Positions 7,618-11,362 of a DNA stretch of 11,362 nt are shown here, piece by piece. The stretch's first letter is position 1. Every line of letters begins with the position of its first letter. The notes beneath the pieces were generated by a model that did no database searches, had not been told where the DNA came from, and worked only from the letters and a program-made list of their open reading frames with translations. Source of the DNA: Frankiales bacterium (GTDB taxonomy: Bacteria > Actinomycetota > Actinomycetes > JAFAQI01); NCBI GenBank assembly GCA_019246495.1, contig JAFAQI010000275.1:1-11362 (forward strand). The letters are read 5' to 3'. Position numbers and translations under genes: made by a program.

Positions 7618-8727
7618 GTGACAGCAGGCCCCGGCTCGCCCCTGCGCCAGTCCCCGCTCCATGACCGCCACGTCGCGCTCGGCGCCCGGATGGCGGAGTT
7701 CGGCGGCTGGGAGATGCCGATCCAGTACGCCGGCGTCGTCGAGGAGCATCTCGCGGTCCGCGAGCGGGTCGGTCTCTTCGACGTCAGCCACCTGGGCAAC
7801 GTCGAGGTCGCCGGCCCGGGCGCGAGGGACTTTGTCAACCGCTGCCTGACCAACGACCTCGACCGGATCGGCCCCGGCCAGGCGCAGTACACGCTGTGCT
7901 GCGACGACGAGTCCGGCGGCGTGGTCGACGACCTGATCGTCTATCGCGGCCGCGCCGACGACCTGCACCTCGTGCCCAACGCCGCCAACACTCCCGAGGT
8001 CGTCCGGCGGCTGCGTGCCGCCGCTCCGGACGGGGTCGACGTCATCGACCAGCACGAGGACTTCGCGATCCTCGCGGTGCAGGGGCCGTCGTCGCCGGAC
8101 GTGCTGTCGGACGTCGGCCTCCCCGCGGTCCTTGACTACATGGCGTTCCGACAGCACGAGCTCGGCGGCGTATCAGTCGTCGTCTGCCGCACCGGCTACA
8201 CGGGCGAGCACGGCTACGAGCTCGTCGTACCCAGTGGCGAGGCGCTGCCGCTGTGGGATGCGCTCGCGAGTGCGGTGACGGCTCGCGACGGCCGGCCGTG
8301 CGGTCTCGGTGCGCGGGACACGTTGCGGACGGAGATGGGTTATCCGCTGCACGGCCAGGACCTCTCCCTCGACATCACGCCGGTGCAGGCCCGGTGCGGG
8401 TGGGCGGTCGGCTGGACGAAGCCGGAGTTCTGGGGCCGGGACGTGCTGTCCGCGGAGCGCGAGGCGGGAGCGCGCCGGCTGCTGTGGGGACTGCGCGCCG
8501 AGGACCGCGGCATCCCGCGGCCGCACATGTCTGTGCGCGACGCGCAGGGCACCGACGTGGGCGAGGTGACCAGCGGGACGTTCTCGCCGTCGCTCAAGGT
8601 GGGCATCGGTCTCGCGTTGCTGGACCGGTCTGTTGCCGAAGGTGACGAGGTGTCGGTCGACGTGCGCAGCCGTCCGTCGCAGATGCGAGTCGTGAAGCCG
8701 CCGTTCGTCGCTTCCCACGTCCGGTGA
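7618..8727 (+). CDS. gcvT: aminomethyltransferase, glycine cleavage T protein
   Basis: GcvT takes the aminomethyl group from the lipoyl arm of GcvH and, with tetrahydrofolate, releases ammonia and 5,10-methylene-THF. The 369-residue protein has the usual length and shows [51 protein letters not shown] with the catalytic Asp in the D104-D105 pair, VQGPSS, the signature [34 protein letters not shown], and the C-terminal barrel motif [17 protein letters not shown]. It closely resembles mycobacterial GcvT. I chose GTG-7618 because a TTG at 7591 lies upstream of the candidate -10. The other glycine-cleavage genes (gcvH, gcvP) are not here. The stop overlaps the next gene's GTG by 4 bp, so the two are probably translated together. 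Confidence 0.96.
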   Translation: MTAGPGSPLRQSPLHDRHVALGARMAEFGGWEMPIQYAGVVEEHLAVRERVGLFDVSHLGNVEVAGPGARDFVNRCLTNDLDRIGPGQAQYTLCCDDESGGVVDDLIVYRGRADDLHLVPNAANTPEVVRRLRAAAPDGVDVIDQHEDFAILAVQGPSSPDVLSDVGLPAVLDYMAFRQHELGGVSVVVCRTGYTGEHGYELVVPSGEALPLWDALASAVTARDGRPCGLGARDTLRTEMGYPLHGQDLSLDITPVQARCGWAVGWTKPEFWGRDVLSAEREAGARRLLWGLRAEDRGIPRPHMSVRDAQGTDVGEVTSGTFSPSLKVGIGLALLDRSVAEGDEVSVDVRSRPSQMRVVKPPFVASHVR

Positions 8728-9242
8728 GGAGCGACCGGATCCTGCTGGTCGGGATGATGGGTTCGGGCAAGACGACGGTCGGCCGCGCGCTGGGTGACCT
8801 CCTCGGCTGGCGCTACGTCGACAACGACGAGATGCTCGAGCAGGCGGTCGGCCGGTCGACCCGCGACGTGCAGGAGCACGACGGTGAGCAGGCGCTGCGG
8901 CGGGCGGAGTCGGCCGCGTTGACCGCCGCGCTGGATGAAGGTGGACCGCTGGTTGCGAGCATCGCGGCCGGTGTCGTCACCGATGGTCTCGACCGGGCGC
9001 GCCTGCGGTCCGGCGGGTTCGTCGTCTGGCTGCACGCGACGCTCCAGACGTTGGCCGAGCGAGTCGAAGGCACCGACCGACCCTGGCTCGGCAAGGACCC
9101 GGCCGCGGCGCTGAGCGAGCTCTATGCGGGCCGCGAGTATCTCTACTCCGTCGTCGCGCACCTCACCGTCGAGGTCGACTCATTGCCGGCGGATGTCGTC
9201 GCGGTGCGCATCGCGACCGAGGTCGCGCGTCGCGGTCACTGA
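8724..9242 (+). CDS. shikimate-kinase-like P-loop kinase (divergent substrate site)
   Basis: The 172-residue protein has the size and layout of shikimate kinase: Walker [10 protein letters not shown] (residues 10-18), the DxD-type metal/substrate motif YVDNDE (D33, D35), [20 protein letters not shown] (R59, matching the shikimate-contacting Arg region), a lid-like [10 protein letters not shown] (R119) and [15 protein letters not shown] (R137). The Gly-Gly-Gly segment that binds shikimate in true AroK ('ATGGGAV') reads ASIAAGVV (78-85) and is therefore lost. It overlaps gcvT by 4 bp instead of sitting with aroB/aroC. It may be a paralogue acting on another small hydroxylated substrate; automated annotation would call it shikimate kinase. 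Its 3' end overlaps the converging DUF421 gene by 7 bp. Confidence 0.82.
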   Translation: MRSDRILLVGMMGSGKTTVGRALGDLLGWRYVDNDEMLEQAVGRSTRDVQEHDGEQALRRAESAALTAALDEGGPLVASIAAGVVTDGLDRARLRSGGFVVWLHATLQTLAERVEGTDRPWLGKDPAAALSELYAGREYLYSVVAHLTVEVDSLPADVVAVRIATEVARRGH

Positions 9243-9790
9243 CCCAGCTTCTTTTCCAGCCGCTTGATGGCTGCGGCGAGAGCGGCCACGTCCGCCTTGC
9301 TCGCGGGTGCCGCTTCGGGCTTGAGCACGACGACCACCGCACCACCCGTGCCGAGGCTCGCTTCCTGCACCTCGCTGACGTCGCCGGCGCCTTGCCGCTT
9401 CATCGCGGCGTCGAGGTCGGCGCGACGCAGACCTTCGTGGCGGAGTGCTCTGTCGTCGTACTTCCCGTCGTTGACGAGACGGGTCTCCTTGCCCTCGAAC
9501 AACCGCGCCAGCGGCGGGCTCGCGGCCGACGCGCGGACGATCACCGCGTTGACCGCGACGAGCACCGTTGCCCCGATGAGCCCGCCCACCAACGAGTTGT
9601 CGTTGCCGATCACCGCGTTCTGCACGACGTTGGACAGCAGCAGCATCACGACGAGGTCGAACGAGTTGAGCTGCGCGAGGTCGCGTTTGCCGGCGAGCCG
9701 CAGCAGCACGGCGAGCGCGAGGTAGACCGCGAGGGTGCGGATGACCTTCTCGGTCAGCGACAGGTCGAGGTGGAAAAGGTTGTGTCCCAT
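9236..9790 (-). CDS. DUF421 (YetF-like) membrane protein
   Basis: The protein has 184 residues from the ATG at 9790. It begins with a short periplasmic-type N-terminus and three hydrophobic helices (about 15-32, 42-60 and 66-86), including the family stretch LRLAGKRDLAQLNSFDLVVM and LSNVVQNAVIGNDNSLVGG. A cytoplasmic YetF-type domain follows (LARLFEGKETRLVNDGKYDDRALRHEGLRRADLDAAMK, VSEVQEASLGTGG) and then a short Ala/Lys-rich helical tail. DUF421 proteins (YetF, YcaP) have no firmly established function. The reading frame continues upstream to 10075 inside the neighbouring gene, but the homology starts at MGHNLFHLDLS. The gene lies 16 bases after the ECF S-component gene and is probably the last gene of that operon, though the link may be positional only. 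Confidence 0.88.
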   Translation of the reverse strand: MGHNLFHLDLSLTEKVIRTLAVYLALAVLLRLAGKRDLAQLNSFDLVVMLLLSNVVQNAVIGNDNSLVGGLIGATVLVAVNAVIVRASAASPPLARLFEGKETRLVNDGKYDDRALRHEGLRRADLDAAMKRQGAGDVSEVQEASLGTGGAVVVVLKPEAAPASKADVAALAAAIKRLEKKLGQ

Positions 9791-9806
9791 GGCGCAAGCA
9801 TGAGGC

Positions 9807-10613
9807 TCAACCGAGCTCGACGCGCGCGTCGAACGCGGCGCGGCGAGCAACGCGTCGCAACGCCGTCGTGACCGGACGCGCAAGAAAGAGCAGCAGGACG
9901 ACGTTGCCGATCGCGGCCGGTACGTCGAAGCCGAGCGAGCTCGTGATGTCGAACCGCCACCAGTGCAGGAGATTGGTGCCGAGCGATCCGTTGGGGTCAA
10001 AGGCGATCTGCGGCGGGTAATAGCGCGCGAACGGCCAGAACGAGAGGTTGAGCAACGCGCCGTAGACGAGCGCACTCACCGCGCCGTACGCCGCGAGCAG
10101 CACCGCCTCCGCGCGTCCGGTCAGCCGCGGTAGGCAACCCGCACCGAAGCCGACCCACCCCGCGCCGACCATCTGGAACGGCAACCACGGACCGACGCCC
10201 GCGGTCAGCAGCGCCGACGCGAACAGGGCGAGCGCGCCGAGAGTGAATCCGAAGCCGCGGCCGAACACCCGGCCGCCGCAGATGAGCAGGACATAGACGA
10301 ACGTGAACCCGGTGCCACCGCCGGACAGCGGGCGCAGCGCGGCGTCGATGCCCGCGAGGATGCCGAGAACCGCCACCGTCTTTGCGTCGAGGTGGCCGTC
10401 GGAGAGCTCGGCAAAGAGAACGGCGAGGCACACCGGCAGCAACGTCACGAAGATCCACGGCGCGTCACTGGAGTGCGAGCCGAGCAGGCCGGGGTCGACG
10501 AACGGCCAGAAGAACGCGAGCCCGCCGACCAGCGAAGCCACTGTCAACGCCACAGCGGAACGCGGGCGCAGCGTCAGCGAACGGACCGGCCGGGCCGCCG
10601 TGAGGGTCGTCAT
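9807..10613 (-). CDS. ECF transporter S component (substrate-binding membrane protein)
   Basis: The protein has 268 residues, almost entirely membrane-embedded, with hydrophobic stretches at about 20-38, 52-70, 76-95, 101-115, 118-140, 144-160, 168-190 and 230-246. The pattern VASLVGGLAFFWPF near the N-terminus, RPLSGGGTGFTFVYVLLICGG in the middle and LNLSFWPFARYYPPQIAF towards the C-terminus resembles actinobacterial ECF S components of the CbrT-like group, which capture a vitamin or other micronutrient for import. The substrate cannot be read from the sequence, and no cobalamin or other riboswitch lies in this part of the window. It starts 16 bases after the ATPase gene, with a weak GGTGAT upstream, and precedes the DUF421 gene by 16 bases. 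Confidence 0.82.
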   Translation of the reverse strand: MTTLTAARPVRSLTLRPRSAVALTVASLVGGLAFFWPFVDPGLLGSHSSDAPWIFVTLLPVCLAVLFAELSDGHLDAKTVAVLGILAGIDAALRPLSGGGTGFTFVYVLLICGGRVFGRGFGFTLGALALFASALLTAGVGPWLPFQMVGAGWVGFGAGCLPRLTGRAEAVLLAAYGAVSALVYGALLNLSFWPFARYYPPQIAFDPNGSLGTNLLHWWRFDITSSLGFDVPAAIGNVVLLLFLARPVTTALRRVARRAAFDARVELG

Positions 10614-10629
10614 CGGATCACCCGGCCGC

Positions 10630-11362
10630 TCACCCCGCCAGTGCTTCGGTGACGGAGTCGACGGTTAGCCACGGCAGGGGTGCGAGCACCTTCGCCACCT
10701 GCGGGGCGAACACCGGCGACGACACGGCGACGTCGGCGGCCGGCCCGTCGGTGACGATCTCGCCATCCGCCAGCACGACGATGCGCGTCGCCACCTCCGC
10801 GGCGAGTTCGACGTCGTGCGTCGCCATGACGACCGCGTGACCTCGACTTGTGAGCTCGCGAAGGATCGTCCGCAGCCGGCGTTTGGCCGGGTAGTCGAGA
10901 CCGCGCGTCGGCTCGTCCAGCGCGATGACGTCGGGCTGGTTCGCGAGGACGATCGCCAGAGCGAGGGTTAGCCGTTGCCCCTCGGACAGGTCACGCGGAT
11001 GCGCAGTGGAGTCGAGGTCGGGCAGCAGGTCGGCGAGCAGTCGTTGCGTCGTACCAGCCGCGGCGTCGGCGTCGCGGTCGCTCACCGCGCACTCGACGGC
11101 CACCGACTGCGCCCACAGCAGATCGGTCGGGTCGTGCGGCACGAGACCCACCCGGCGTACGACGTCGCGCGGCGACCGGCCCGACGTCGGCGAACCGGCG
11201 ACGAGCACCCGCCCTGACGACGGCGACCGCAGCCCTGCGATGAGCGACAGCAACGTCGACTTGCCGGCGCCGTTGCGTCCCATCACCGCGACGAGCTCGC
11301 CGCGACCGACGGTCAGGTCGATGTCATGCAGTGCCCGGACGGCGCCGTACGACGCAGACACT
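10630..11362 (-). CDS. ECF/ABC transporter ATP-binding protein (5' end beyond window)
   Basis: This is the ATPase domain driving the adjacent S component, cytoplasmic and membrane-associated. Visible motifs are Walker A GRNGAGKST, a Q-loop region reading VGLVPHDPTDLL, the signature LSEGQRLTLALAIVLA, Walker B VIALDEPTRGLD, and the H-loop MATHDVELAAEVATRI. About 244 codons are present. The first visible residues (SASYGAVRALHDIDLTVGRGEL) already belong to the nucleotide-binding domain, whose N-terminal strand should begin earlier. The gene therefore continues past 11362, possibly as a two-ATPase EcfA fusion preceded by a CbiQ-type T component. A GTG at 11361 could be read as a start but is probably internal. 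The Q-loop glutamine is replaced by His (codon 11136-11134), which is unusual. Confidence 0.87.
   Translation of the reverse strand, partial: VSASYGAVRALHDIDLTVGRGELVAVMGRNGAGKSTLLSLIAGLRSPSSGRVLVAGSPTSGRSPRDVVRRVGLVPHDPTDLLWAQSVAVECAVSDRDADAAAGTTQRLLADLLPDLDSTAHPRDLSEGQRLTLALAIVLANQPDVIALDEPTRGLDYPAKRRLRTILRELTSRGHAVVMATHDVELAAEVATRIVVLADGEIVTDGPAADVAVSSPVFAPQVAKVLAPLPWLTVDSVTEALAG

Noticed and set aside
7549..8157. N-terminal extension of the pepA frame (total 707 residues)
   Set aside because: It is antisense to gcvT. M17 length and metal-ligand numbering fit the ATG at 7548.
8724..9242. Calling the P-loop kinase aroK outright
   Set aside because: The shikimate-binding glycine triplet is missing and no aro genes are adjacent, so only 'shikimate-kinase-like' is supported.
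9791..10075. Upstream extension of the DUF421 frame to 10075 (279 residues)
   Set aside because: The added part overlaps the ECF S-component gene in another frame and has low-complexity Arg/Ser composition. DUF421 similarity begins at 9790.

Overview
This is a GC-rich, gene-dense chromosomal segment with GTG starts, 4-bp start/stop overlaps and few Shine-Dalgarno sites. Its gene neighbourhood is typical of Actinobacteria. From general knowledge, the order gcvT / pepA / (lpd) / E2 / TIGR01777 epimerase / lipB / lipA matches the block known around dlaT-Rv2216-lipB-lipA in Mycobacterium and around pepA-lpd-sucB in Streptomyces. The genus cannot be named from this window. No mobile element, tRNA, rRNA, CRISPR array or prophage gene was seen, and no gene-free stretch exceeds 100 bases.

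Left part (1-2945): the first codons of lipA (lipoyl synthase, running off the left edge) and lipB (octanoyltransferase) are on the minus strand with a 4-bp overlap. Divergent from them is a membrane-anchored protein-kinase-like protein that has lost its catalytic residues (a predicted pseudokinase) and has an extracytoplasmic domain. Its 3' end overlaps by 43 bp the converging gene for a TIGR01777-family NAD(P)-dependent sugar-epimerase-like protein.

Centre (2052-7548), minus strand: lpdA (E3 dihydrolipoyl dehydrogenase), then sucB (E2 acyltransferase of the 2-oxoacid dehydrogenase complexes), then the epimerase-like gene, probably one operon. Upstream of lpdA, and probably transcribed separately, is pepA (leucyl aminopeptidase). 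The E2 has one lipoyl domain and an unusually long acidic linker containing a 54-bp tandem duplication.

Right part (7549-11362): on the plus strand gcvT (glycine-cleavage T protein) overlaps by 4 bp a shikimate-kinase-like P-loop kinase that lacks the shikimate-site glycine triplet. Converging on it from the right edge is an ECF-type transporter operon (minus strand): an ATPase subunit cut by the window edge, an S component with unknown substrate, and a DUF421 (YetF-like) membrane protein.

The unifying theme is lipoate. LipB and LipA make the cofactor, E2 carries it, E3 reoxidises it, and GcvT acts on the lipoylated H protein. The window is mostly conserved housekeeping sequence. The less ordinary elements are the pseudokinase, the kinase missing its substrate motif, the acidic E2 linker, and candidate leaderless promoters at lipB, pepA and gcvT.
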